A stretch of 32,570 nucleotides of DNA from Myxococcales bacterium (lineage in GTDB: Bacteria > Myxococcota_A > Polyangia > Haliangiales > Haliangiaceae): contig JAEUJX010000053.1 of assembly GCA_016794545.1 (NCBI GenBank), positions 1 through 32,570 of the forward strand, written 5' to 3'. The translations under genes and the position numbers were made by a program. A model generated the notes under the pieces. The model was not told the DNA's origin, did not search any database, and was given only the letters and a program-made list of their open reading frames with translations. Below are positions 26,032 through 32,570 of the stretch, piece after piece (the first letter of the stretch is position 1; every line of letters starts with the position of its first letter).

Positions 26032-26135
26032 GTCCACGAGGTCGGCCGCATCGGCGGCTCGTTCAGGTGTGTGCTCCTCCTCCCTGGAGCCGGCTGTGCC
26101 TTGTGCCATGGGTGCCGGTGGGCGTACATCGGGCC

Positions 26136-26993
26136 ATGGCGCACGCGTTCCGCATCGTCAACGTGTTCACCGTCGACGGGGACCGGTTCTCCGGGAATCC
26201 CCTGTGCGTGTTCGAGGACGCCCGCGGGCTCTCCGATGCGCAGATGCAGGCGCTCGCGCGGCAGTTCAACCTGTCGGAGACCACGTTCGTCCTGCCGCCA
26301 ACCCGCGAGGGCGCCGACCATCACGTCCGGATCTTCACGCCGGGGTTCGAGATGCCGTTCGCCGGTCACCCGACGCTCGGCACGGCCAGCGTCGTCGCGG
26401 CCGGGCGCTCGCGCGTCGTGCTCGAGATGAAGGCGGGCCTGGTCCCGGTGACGACCGACGGCACCACGTGGACGCTGAAGACCGCTCGTGCGCCCGAGGT
26501 CAAGACCGTCGCCGCGTCGCGCGCGGAGCTGTGCGCGATGCTCGGCCTGCCCGACGGCAGCGTGAGCGACGAGCCGCTGTGGGTGAACACCGGCAGCGAG
26601 CAGCTCGTCATCCCGCTCGCGTCGAAAGACCTGGTCCGCGCGGCGGCGCCGAGCTACGAGCTCCTCGCGAAGCACGGCACCTCGCCGACGCGCGAGGAGG
26701 CGATGGCGTACGTCTGGGCCAAGGGCGATCCCGAACACGATCCCGAACACGTTGTCCGCTTCTTCTTCACGCTGAACGGCGGCGTGGTCGAGGATCCGGC
26801 GACCGGCAGCGCGTGCGCGAACCTCGGGGGCTGGCACCTCGCCACGAGGCAGCCCCTGCCCGTCGCGATCACGCTGTCCCAGGGCGAGGCGGTCCAGCGA
26901 CCGTCGCGGCTCGGGCTGCGGGTCGACGCCGACGGAGGCGTGTTCGTGACCGGCGGCGTGATCGAGCTCGGACGCGGGACCGCCCAGGTCTAA
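26136..26993 (+). CDS. PhzF-family isomerase-like enzyme
   Basis: A 285-residue protein starting at the ATG at 26136 (MAHAFRIVNVFT). Diagnostic motifs: VNVFTVDGDRFSGNPLCVF at the N-terminus, catalytic Glu48 in LSETTFVLP, MPFAGHPTLGTA, and VEDPATGSACANLGG in the second half. The two-fold diaminopimelate-epimerase-like fold and normal length are expected. PhzF itself isomerises a phenazine precursor, but most family members act in other, often unknown, isomerisations; no phenazine genes are nearby, so no pathway is claimed. A 12-bp duplication (26727-26750) adds DPEHDPEH in a surface loop. Confidence 0.93.
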   Translation: MAHAFRIVNVFTVDGDRFSGNPLCVFEDARGLSDAQMQALARQFNLSETTFVLPPTREGADHHVRIFTPGFEMPFAGHPTLGTASVVAAGRSRVVLEMKAGLVPVTTDGTTWTLKTARAPEVKTVAASRAELCAMLGLPDGSVSDEPLWVNTGSEQLVIPLASKDLVRAAAPSYELLAKHGTSPTREEAMAYVWAKGDPEHDPEHVVRFFFTLNGGVVEDPATGSACANLGGWHLATRQPLPVAITLSQGEAVQRPSRLGLRVDADGGVFVTGGVIELGRGTAQV

Positions 26994-27001
26994 CGTCCCT
27001 G

Positions 27002-27025
27002 CCGGCAACGCGAGTTGCCGCCGGC
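27002..27025 (+). terminator. Hairpin after the PhzF gene
   Basis: cggcaac-gcga-gttgccg (27003-27020) is a 7-bp stem with a GNRA-type tetraloop, 10 nt after the stop. There is no U-tract, so it may be a terminator or simply a stable RNA end. Confidence 0.35.
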
Positions 27026-27090
27026 CGTGTCCGCAACTATCGGACGATCCTCGCGATCGATCTGGCACGACCACTGCTCCAGACCACGGC

Positions 27091-28539
27091 GTGCGCCTGC
27101 GTCCTGGTCTCGCCTGTCTCCTCGGTCTGTCCGTCCTGGCCTCCGCCTGCACCGAGCAGCCCGGCAATCCCGAGACCGAGGACCCGAACGACGGCCTGCT
27201 CCGCGACTTCGTCGACGGCAAGTTCGACGACGCCGGGCACCCGCTGAACGCGAAGGTCGTCGAAGCGGACGCGATCGCCGGCGACACCTGCGGCACGGCG
27301 CGCAACGGCGCCGTCGAGCTGAAGCGGACGTGCGATGTCGTGATGCCGATGGGCGCCGAGGTCGGCGGCCTGACCGTCAACGCGCGCGTCCGCGTGCGTT
27401 CGCATCCGAGCAGGGGCCCGATCGTGGTGGTGACCGCGAAGGATCTCTCGGGCGCCGCGCTCGGCAGCGAGACGCTGACCGTGTCGCGCCTCCGGGCGCG
27501 CAACCGCTGGGTCGACGTGCCGGTGCGCATCCAGCAGGCCGCGCGCGTCGCCCGCGTCACCCTCGAGGTCTCGCCCGGCGCCGCCGTCGATCTGCAGTAC
27601 GTCGAGGTGTTCCCGAAGGAGCTCGGCGTCGTGATCGCGCCCGGCTCCGGCATCTATCGCGACTCCGACGTCATCACGATCGAGCTGCCGCGCGGCAAGA
27701 AGGTCGAGCGGTTCGAGGCGAACGGCATCGATCTGCGGCCTCGCCTCGAGATGGCCGACGCTCGCCTCGTCACGAAGACCACGACCGCGTTCCGCACGCT
27801 GATCTCGTTCAAGGTCGGCGACCTGATGCCCGACCGTGCGGAGCTCGTCGAGCTCCGCGTTCACTCGAGCGGCGACACGTCGCGCGCGCAGCTCCGCAAG
27901 ACGCCACCCCCGTGTGTCTTCGAGGGCGATCCGGACGGCGTGAAGGTCCTCGTCACCGGCTTCCAGCCATTCCCCGCCGACGGCTGGCACGAGAACGTGT
28001 CTGCGGTCGCCGTCGGCGAGGCCCGGCCGTCGGCGCTGCGCGGCGTCGCGCTGATGAAGCTGATCCTCCCGGTCGAGTACGACCGCGCGGCGTCGCTCGT
28101 CACCGACGTGATCGCGCGCTGCGAGCCGGCGCACGTCCTCAGCTTCGGCCAGGGCGGCGGATCGATCGCGCTCGAGCAGACCGCGTACAACCTGCAGGAC
28201 ACCGGCGAGCTCTCGGGCGGTGCGCCCGACAACCGCGGCATCATCCGCGCCGCGCAACCGATCTCGATGGATGCGCCGGCGACGCGCACCACGCTGCTGC
28301 CGCTCGACGCGATCGAGGCGGCGCTGGTGGATCTCGGCGAGTCGCCCCAGCCGAGCGACGATCCGGGCCGCTACATCTGCAACAACGTCATGTTCGCCAA
28401 CATCGGCGCGATCGGTCCGCGCGGCGGCCGCGCCGGCTTCATCCACCTGCCGTACACGACGCGGTTCGACGACGCGACCCGCTCTCGGTTCGGTCAGGTC
28501 GTCGAGGCCGCGGTGCAGGCGACCGTCGACGCACCCTGA
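27091..28539 (+). CDS. Lipoprotein with C-terminal pyroglutamyl-peptidase I domain
   Basis: A 482-residue protein from the GTG at 27091, with a lipoprotein signal (lipobox ASAC). Residues ~60-275 are beta-rich and unassigned, perhaps two small sandwich domains. Residues ~285-482 match peptidase family C15: KVLVTGFQPFPADGWHENVS, ILPVEYDRAASLVTDVI, GQGGGSIALEQTAYN, DNRGI, RYICNNVMF and RAGFIHLPY. The triad is present as Glu362, Cys430 and His452, with spacing (68 and 22) close to the soluble enzymes. It should remove N-terminal pyroglutamate from peptides, but outside the cytoplasm. C15 enzymes are normally small, cytoplasmic and single-domain, so the secretion and fusion are unusual. Confidence 0.92.
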   Translation: MRLRPGLACLLGLSVLASACTEQPGNPETEDPNDGLLRDFVDGKFDDAGHPLNAKVVEADAIAGDTCGTARNGAVELKRTCDVVMPMGAEVGGLTVNARVRVRSHPSRGPIVVVTAKDLSGAALGSETLTVSRLRARNRWVDVPVRIQQAARVARVTLEVSPGAAVDLQYVEVFPKELGVVIAPGSGIYRDSDVITIELPRGKKVERFEANGIDLRPRLEMADARLVTKTTTAFRTLISFKVGDLMPDRAELVELRVHSSGDTSRAQLRKTPPPCVFEGDPDGVKVLVTGFQPFPADGWHENVSAVAVGEARPSALRGVALMKLILPVEYDRAASLVTDVIARCEPAHVLSFGQGGGSIALEQTAYNLQDTGELSGGAPDNRGIIRAAQPISMDAPATRTTLLPLDAIEAALVDLGESPQPSDDPGRYICNNVMFANIGAIGPRGGRAGFIHLPYTTRFDDATRSRFGQVVEAAVQATVDAP

Positions 28540-29217
28540 TCAGAAGTAGAACGCGCCGCCGAGCGTGAAGCTGCCGCCGCCGATCTCCGGCATCTTCTCG
28601 CCGGTCGCGTCCTCGAGCGCCTGTTCGTCGTCGGTCTGACCGAGCTTGATCGCCTTCGCCTCGGCCTGGATCGCGAACTTCGTCCAGCGGTACTCGAGGC
28701 CGATGCCGAGCAGGCCGTGCGGCCGCTCGCTCGCCGTGCGCTGCTCCTCGCCCGCACCCTCCGGCGCGATGGTCGTCGAGCCGACGCCGGCCATCAGCCA
28801 CCAGTTCCAGTGGTTCTGCACGTTGAAGCGGTACTTCGCGGCGAGCGTGACCTGCGCGATCTCGTACGCCGCGTCGAGGTCGCGGCGCTCCTCCGGCAGC
28901 TGCTGCGTGCCTCCGGCCATCGCGAGCTCGAGCTCGAGGTGCCGCCAGCCGCGGTAGCGAACCGCGAGCTGACCGAGGTCGAAGTCCGCCTTCGCGTCGG
29001 GATTGCCCTCGGGCGCGAACGAGGCGCCGCCGAGCGCGAAGCCGATCGACCAGCGGGACCGGAACTCCGGCGGCGGCGGCGGTGCGGGCTGCGGCGCCGC
29101 GACGGTCGGCGGCGTCGCCGAGGGGCCCGCGTAGTAGTCGCCGCCGTAGTCGTCGTCCGCGAGCGCGACGGTGGGGACGAGCACGATCGCGGCGGCCAGC
29201 AGGCGGGGCAGAGTCAT
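28540..29217 (-). CDS. Outer-membrane beta-barrel protein
   Basis: A 225-residue protein from the ATG at 29217 (29226 also possible). The signal peptide ends VALADD; a Tyr/Gly/Asp and Pro-rich linker follows (PQPAPPPPPEF). The rest alternates strands with aromatic ends (RWSIGFALGGASFAP, HLELELAMAGG, IAQVTLAAKYRF, HGLLGIGLEYRW) and ends in SFTLGGAFYF, the terminal Phe expected of a BAM-inserted barrel. It resembles OmpW/autotransporter-like small barrels; no specific family is claimed. It abuts the convergent pyroglutamyl-peptidase gene with no gap. Confidence 0.82.
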   Translation of the reverse strand: MTLPRLLAAAIVLVPTVALADDDYGGDYYAGPSATPPTVAAPQPAPPPPPEFRSRWSIGFALGGASFAPEGNPDAKADFDLGQLAVRYRGWRHLELELAMAGGTQQLPEERRDLDAAYEIAQVTLAAKYRFNVQNHWNWWLMAGVGSTTIAPEGAGEEQRTASERPHGLLGIGLEYRWTKFAIQAEAKAIKLGQTDDEQALEDATGEKMPEIGGGSFTLGGAFYF

Positions 29218-29345
29218 GCCCTCCATGATTCCACGCTCCGTGCCACCGCAACGAGTGGAAACTGCAGGAGCGTGACCGGAGGCGCGGCGTCGGCAGAACC
29301 GACACCCGACACCGTGATCGTGGGCGATTCCTACACTACGATGGT

Positions 29346-30104
29346 GTGGTGTCGGGTCGGACCTTCGCGATCGGCGACATCCACGGGGATCTCGCGGCCT
29401 TGGAGAAGCTGTACGCGCGGCTTCCCGCGCTCACGGCCGAGGACACCATCGTGTTCCTCGGCGACTACATCGACCGCGGTCCCGACTCGGCGGGAGTCGT
29501 CGCGCGCGTCCGGGCGCTGATCGACGAGGGACCGGCGAAGATCATCGCGCTGCGCGGCAACCACGAGGACGCCTGGATCCAGGTCGTCACCAAGGGCTGG
29601 CCCGAGTTCCTGCTGCCGCGTGGCAACGGCTGCTACGAGGCCTACTGCTCGTACAAGGGCCTGCCGGTTCCCGACCCCGAGGCGCTGCCGTCCGCCGACG
29701 AGCTCGAGGCGATGTTCGCCGGTTCGTTCTTTCCACCCGAGGTCATCGAGTGGTTCAAGACGCTGCCGCACTGGTACGAGGACGAGCACGCGATCTACGT
29801 CCACGCCGGGATCAAGCGCACGCCGGGGAGCGAGTTCCCGCACCCATCGGCGGTGACCCCGCCGCGCGCGCTGCTCTGGCTGCGCGACCGTGACTTCTTC
29901 GAGAACTACCGCGGCAAGCTCGTCGTGTTCGGCCACACCACGACGCGCACGCTGCCGAACGAGCTTTCGTCGTGGACGCCCGACGACCCCACGGACATGT
30001 GGGCCGGTCCGGGGTGTGTCGGGCTCGACACCGCGTGCGGCAAGGGCGGCTTTCTGACCGCGCTCGAGCTGCCATCGAGGACCGTGTACGAGTCGCGTGA
30101 CTGA
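29346..30104 (+). CDS. Metallophosphatase (PPP-type protein phosphatase / ApaH-like)
   Basis: A 252-residue protein from a GTG at 29346 (or the next codon). The bimetal site motifs are complete: GDIHGD (9-14), GDYIDRGPDS, RGNHED, VHAGI and FGHTTT. These fit PPP-family Ser/Thr phosphatases and ApaH-type diadenosine-tetraphosphatases alike. Length and the NGCYEAYCSY insert are seen in bacterial PPP proteins. Its end overlaps the kinase gene by 8 nt, which suggests that it opposes that kinase; that link is inferred. The 128 nt upstream are non-coding, with a gtcgg-cagaa-ccgac hairpin near 29299. Confidence 0.92.
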   Translation: MVSGRTFAIGDIHGDLAALEKLYARLPALTAEDTIVFLGDYIDRGPDSAGVVARVRALIDEGPAKIIALRGNHEDAWIQVVTKGWPEFLLPRGNGCYEAYCSYKGLPVPDPEALPSADELEAMFAGSFFPPEVIEWFKTLPHWYEDEHAIYVHAGIKRTPGSEFPHPSAVTPPRALLWLRDRDFFENYRGKLVVFGHTTTRTLPNELSSWTPDDPTDMWAGPGCVGLDTACGKGGFLTALELPSRTVYESRD

Positions 30105-32358
30105 GTCGGCCGGAACGCGGTTCGATGTACCTCAGCCCCGGTGGGTGCGCGTCGGCCGCGCACTCGCCTCGCCGACCGGCGTGCTGGTGACGCTGCCCGT
30201 GCTCGTCGCCGCGGTCGGAGTCACCGTGCTGCTCGTCGGGCGCGACGCCACGCGGTCCGCATCGACGTCGATGGCCCGCCGCCAGCTCACCGAGCAGGCC
30301 ACGGCGATCACGGCTGATGTCGCGTTCGCGCTCGACCAGGCGTCGCCGATCCTCGAGCGGCTGCGGGTGCTCGCCGATCCGTCCCGCGCGCTCGACGACG
30401 TGCTCGTCCGGCTCCAGGATCTGATCGTCGGCCGCCCCGGCGTCGCGTACGCGAGCATCAGCTTCCCGGACGGCACGTTCCGCGGCGCGTACCTGAACGC
30501 CGGGCGCTCGCTCGAGGTGCAGGAGTCGCGGGTGACCCCGACCGGCACGCAGGTGCAGCGGTTCACCGTCGACGGCGGTGCGCTCCAGCCGCTGCGCCGC
30601 GAGGTCACCGACTACGATCCGCGCGAGCGCGGCTTCTACCGGCTCGCGCTGAAGACGCGCGCGCGCACGTGGACGGAGCCCTACACGTTCTTCAAGAGCC
30701 ACGAGACGGGCATCACGTGCACCGAGCCCGTGTTCGATGCCTCCGGCGGCCTGGTCGCCGTGCTCACCGTCGACTTCGATGTCGGCGCGCTCTCGACGTT
30801 CGTCGCGCGGCCGGCACTCGACGAGGCGCGCACGCTGATGTCGACGCGAGACGGCGTGATCCTCGCCTACCCCGCCGTGGACAGGATCGTGCGTCCGGTG
30901 GCGGATCAGCTGCTCCGCTACTCGGACCTCCACGACGACCCGCTCGACGCGCTGTTCGGTCACCTGCAGACCCCCGGCACGGCGAAGACGCTCGAGCTCG
31001 TCGAGCTCGCCACCGGCGACGGCGGCTACCTCGCGTCGATCGCGCCGATCGCCGGACGGCGCGCCGGCGTGCAGGTCCCGCTCGACTGGTACGTCGCCAC
31101 GATCGTCCCGACGCGCACGCTGCTCGCCCCGACGCGGGCGCTGGAGCGCTCGAGCATCGTCGCGTCGGCGAGTGCCCTCGCGATCGCGGTCGGCATCGCC
31201 CTGATCCTCGCGTGGAACCTGGTGCGCATGCGCCGCCAGGTCGCGGCGTCGCGCCAGCAGGCGAAGAACGCGGAGGCCCGGGCGAAGGAGCTCGGCGCGT
31301 ATCGGCTCGTCGCGCGGCTCGGCGCCGGCGGGATGGGCGAGGTGTGGCGCGCGGAGCACCGGCTGCTCGCGCGCTCGGCCGCGATCAAGCTGATCCGCTC
31401 GGAGGCGCTCACCGACGAGGCGTCGGCTCCGGAGATCCGCGAGCGGTTCCGCCGCGAGGCGCAGGTGCTCGCCTCGATGCGGTCGCGTCACACGATCGCC
31501 CTCTACGACTACGGCGTCACCGACGAGGGCGTCTTCTACTATGCGATGGAGCTGCTCGACGGCCTCGACCTCGAGTCGCTCGTCGTGCGCGACGGCGCGC
31601 AGCCCGCGGCGCGCGTGATCCAGATCCTGATCCAGGCGTGCTCGTCGCTCGCCGAGGCGCACGAGGCGGGTCTGCTCCACCGCGACATCAAGCCGCCGAA
31701 CCTGATGCTGTGCCGCGCGGCCGACGAGCTCGACATCCTCAAGCTCCTCGACTTCGGCATCGTGCAGACCGCGAACGAAGTGCCTGGCTCGAGCGCCGCA
31801 CGGCTGCCCGCCGAGATCCCCGAGACGCCGAAGCTGACGCAGCTCGGCGCCATGCTCGGCACGCCCGGCTTCATGGCACCCGAGCAGATCCTCGGCATGC
31901 CGCTCGACGGCCGCGCCGACGTGTACGCGCTGGGCTGCGTCGCGTGGTGGCTGCTCGCCGGTCGCGAGGTGTTCCCGCGCGAGGGCGCGGACGCGAAGAT
32001 CCTCCACAAGCACATCTACGATCCGGTGCCCGCGCTCGACGCGAGGGTGAAGGGCTGGCTGCCCGAGGAGCTCGAGGCGGCGATCCGGTCGTGTCTCGCC
32101 AAGGAGCCCGAGGATCGGCCGCGCGATGCGCGGCACCTCGCCGCGATGTTGAAGGCGATCGTGATCCCGCCCGAGCACGCCTGGACCGGGGCGAAGGCGC
32201 TCGCGTGGTGGACCGCCTACAAGCCGAAGGAGGTCGCGGCGGTCTCGCCGAGCGGGCAGCAGCTCATCATGCCCGGACGCTCGGAGGCCCGCCCGCAGGA
32301 GGCGACGAGCGACGTCGCGATCTCTCAGACCCTCATGACGCCGACGAGCAAGCCGTAG
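30097..32358 (+). CDS. Cache-sensor Ser/Thr protein kinase
   Basis: A 753-residue receptor-type kinase from the GTG at 30097, inside the end of the phosphatase gene. The first helix is at ~24-48. Residues ~50-345 are a periplasmic dCache-like sensor (YDPRERGFYRLALKTRARTW, TEPYTFF, GGLVAVLTVDFDVGALSTF). The second helix is at ~353-376, then a short coiled linker. Residues ~402-690 are a Hanks-type kinase with all motifs intact: GAGGMGEVWRAEH, AAIKL, HRDIKPPN at 528-535, DFG at 552-554, PGFMAPEQ. Thus a ligand outside could control phosphorylation inside. In this window it is the kinase with a complete active site, in contrast to the one at 3667. The C-terminal tail is short and disordered. Confidence 0.95.
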   Translation: MTESAGTRFDVPQPRWVRVGRALASPTGVLVTLPVLVAAVGVTVLLVGRDATRSASTSMARRQLTEQATAITADVAFALDQASPILERLRVLADPSRALDDVLVRLQDLIVGRPGVAYASISFPDGTFRGAYLNAGRSLEVQESRVTPTGTQVQRFTVDGGALQPLRREVTDYDPRERGFYRLALKTRARTWTEPYTFFKSHETGITCTEPVFDASGGLVAVLTVDFDVGALSTFVARPALDEARTLMSTRDGVILAYPAVDRIVRPVADQLLRYSDLHDDPLDALFGHLQTPGTAKTLELVELATGDGGYLASIAPIAGRRAGVQVPLDWYVATIVPTRTLLAPTRALERSSIVASASALAIAVGIALILAWNLVRMRRQVAASRQQAKNAEARAKELGAYRLVARLGAGGMGEVWRAEHRLLARSAAIKLIRSEALTDEASAPEIRERFRREAQVLASMRSRHTIALYDYGVTDEGVFYYAMELLDGLDLESLVVRDGAQPAARVIQILIQACSSLAEAHEAGLLHRDIKPPNLMLCRAADELDILKLLDFGIVQTANEVPGSSAARLPAEIPETPKLTQLGAMLGTPGFMAPEQILGMPLDGRADVYALGCVAWWLLAGREVFPREGADAKILHKHIYDPVPALDARVKGWLPEELEAAIRSCLAKEPEDRPRDARHLAAMLKAIVIPPEHAWTGAKALAWWTAYKPKEVAAVSPSGQQLIMPGRSEARPQEATSDVAISQTLMTPTSKP

Positions 32359-32370
32359 CTCGGCTGGGAC

Positions 32371-32570
32371 TCACTCGCCGCCTTCTTCGCGCCGCCGCTT
32401 CTCGGCGTCGGCCTCGCAGGTGGCGCCGCGCTCGGTGATCGCCTGGACCCACAGCGGGTCGCTGGCCGAGCGCGGCTCCTCGGCGAGGTACTGCTTGTAC
32501 GCGGTGCGCGCGATGTCGCACTTGCCGAGCCGGCGCGCGTAGTCGCCGATCCGCAGCATGTAGCGCGCGG
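32371..32570 (-). CDS. Partial C-terminus of a TPR-like protein
   Basis: The reading frame enters from the right edge and ends at 32371. The visible 65 residues read ARYMLRIGDYARRLGKCDIA, then RTAYKQYLAEEPRSASDPLW and a charged tail ending REEGGE. The first part has TPR spacing (Y-x6-G-x3-A-x3-Y). The N-terminus lies outside the window. Convergent with the Cache kinase gene, 12 nt apart. Confidence 0.6.
   Translation of the reverse strand, partial: ARYMLRIGDYARRLGKCDIARTAYKQYLAEEPRSASDPLWVQAITERGATCEADAEKRRREEGGE

Noticed and set aside
25980-26135. N-terminal extension of the PhzF-family gene
   Set aside because: The extension is Arg/Pro-rich and overlaps the divergent lipoprotein gene; PhzF proteins begin close to the VNVFT motif.
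26727-26750. 12-bp direct duplication in the PhzF gene
   Set aside because: In frame, small, and in a likely surface loop; an ordinary slippage event with no further signal.
29812-32178. A 788-codon open frame on the minus strand
   Set aside because: Antisense to the phosphatase and Cache kinase genes, Arg/Glu/His-rich, no recognisable motif.

Overview
The window is about 32.6 kb of very GC-rich bacterial chromosome (roughly 70% G+C by eye, strong third-position G/C bias, many GTG starts). Eight probable lipoproteins with clear lipoboxes, eukaryote-like Ser/Thr kinases, an OmpA protein with thrombospondin type-3 repeats, AgmX/PglI-like and PEGA-like domains, and Cys-rich repeats point to a myxobacterium or relative (Myxococcota, perhaps Kofleriaceae/Haliangiales). 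The taxon is inferred from gene content only. No tRNA, rRNA, CRISPR array, transposase or phage gene was found.

Layout. 1-3.4 kb: the edge of a probable UbiA-like prenyltransferase, a Cys-rich repeat lipoprotein and a GH92 mannosidase lipoprotein on the minus strand, divergent from a four-helix membrane protein. 3.4-3.7 kb: a non-coding pair of REP-like inverted elements. 3.7-6.1 kb: a pseudokinase with PEGA-like and AgmX/PglI C-terminal domains, divergent from a SUI1/YciH translation factor. 6.3-9.7 kb: a probable TULIP-like lipoprotein, a Lys/Ala-tailed DUF4241-like protein and a small lipoprotein, all plus strand. 9.6-16.6 kb: a minus-strand envelope block (small secreted protein, SGNH esterase, OmpA/TSP3 porin, two-helix protein, M1 aminopeptidase lipoprotein). 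16.7-20.5 kb: a microprotein gene abutting an MFS transporter, then a structured leader and a fused trehalose-phosphatase/trehalose-phosphate synthase. 20.5-21.5 kb: a minus-strand three-gene overlapping operon (HTH-like protein and two DUF5985-like proteins). 21.6-24.6 kb: a SEC-C gene remnant, a second microprotein gene, two tandem paralogous anchored proteins and an intact SEC-C protein; the SEC-C gene end is duplicated at both borders. 24.6-29.2 kb: a lipoprotein, two outer-membrane-type proteins, a PhzF-family enzyme and a lipoprotein carrying a pyroglutamyl-peptidase I domain. 29.3-32.4 kb: a metallophosphatase overlapping a Cache-sensor Ser/Thr kinase. A TPR-like fragment runs off the right edge.

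As a whole the window is chromosomal housekeeping and envelope biology rather than a defence island. Its secreted hydrolases (GH92, M1, SGNH, Pcp) fit a predatory or scavenging lifestyle. The points that most deserve a second look are: the duplicated SEC-C 3' end bordering a 2.1 kb segment; two unannotated paralogous single-helix microproteins; the REP-like inverted pair; gene 3' ends copied just downstream of their stop codons; the degenerate catalytic loop of the kinase-like protein; the OtsB-then-OtsA fusion with a hairpin-rich leader; and the overlapping phosphatase-kinase pair.
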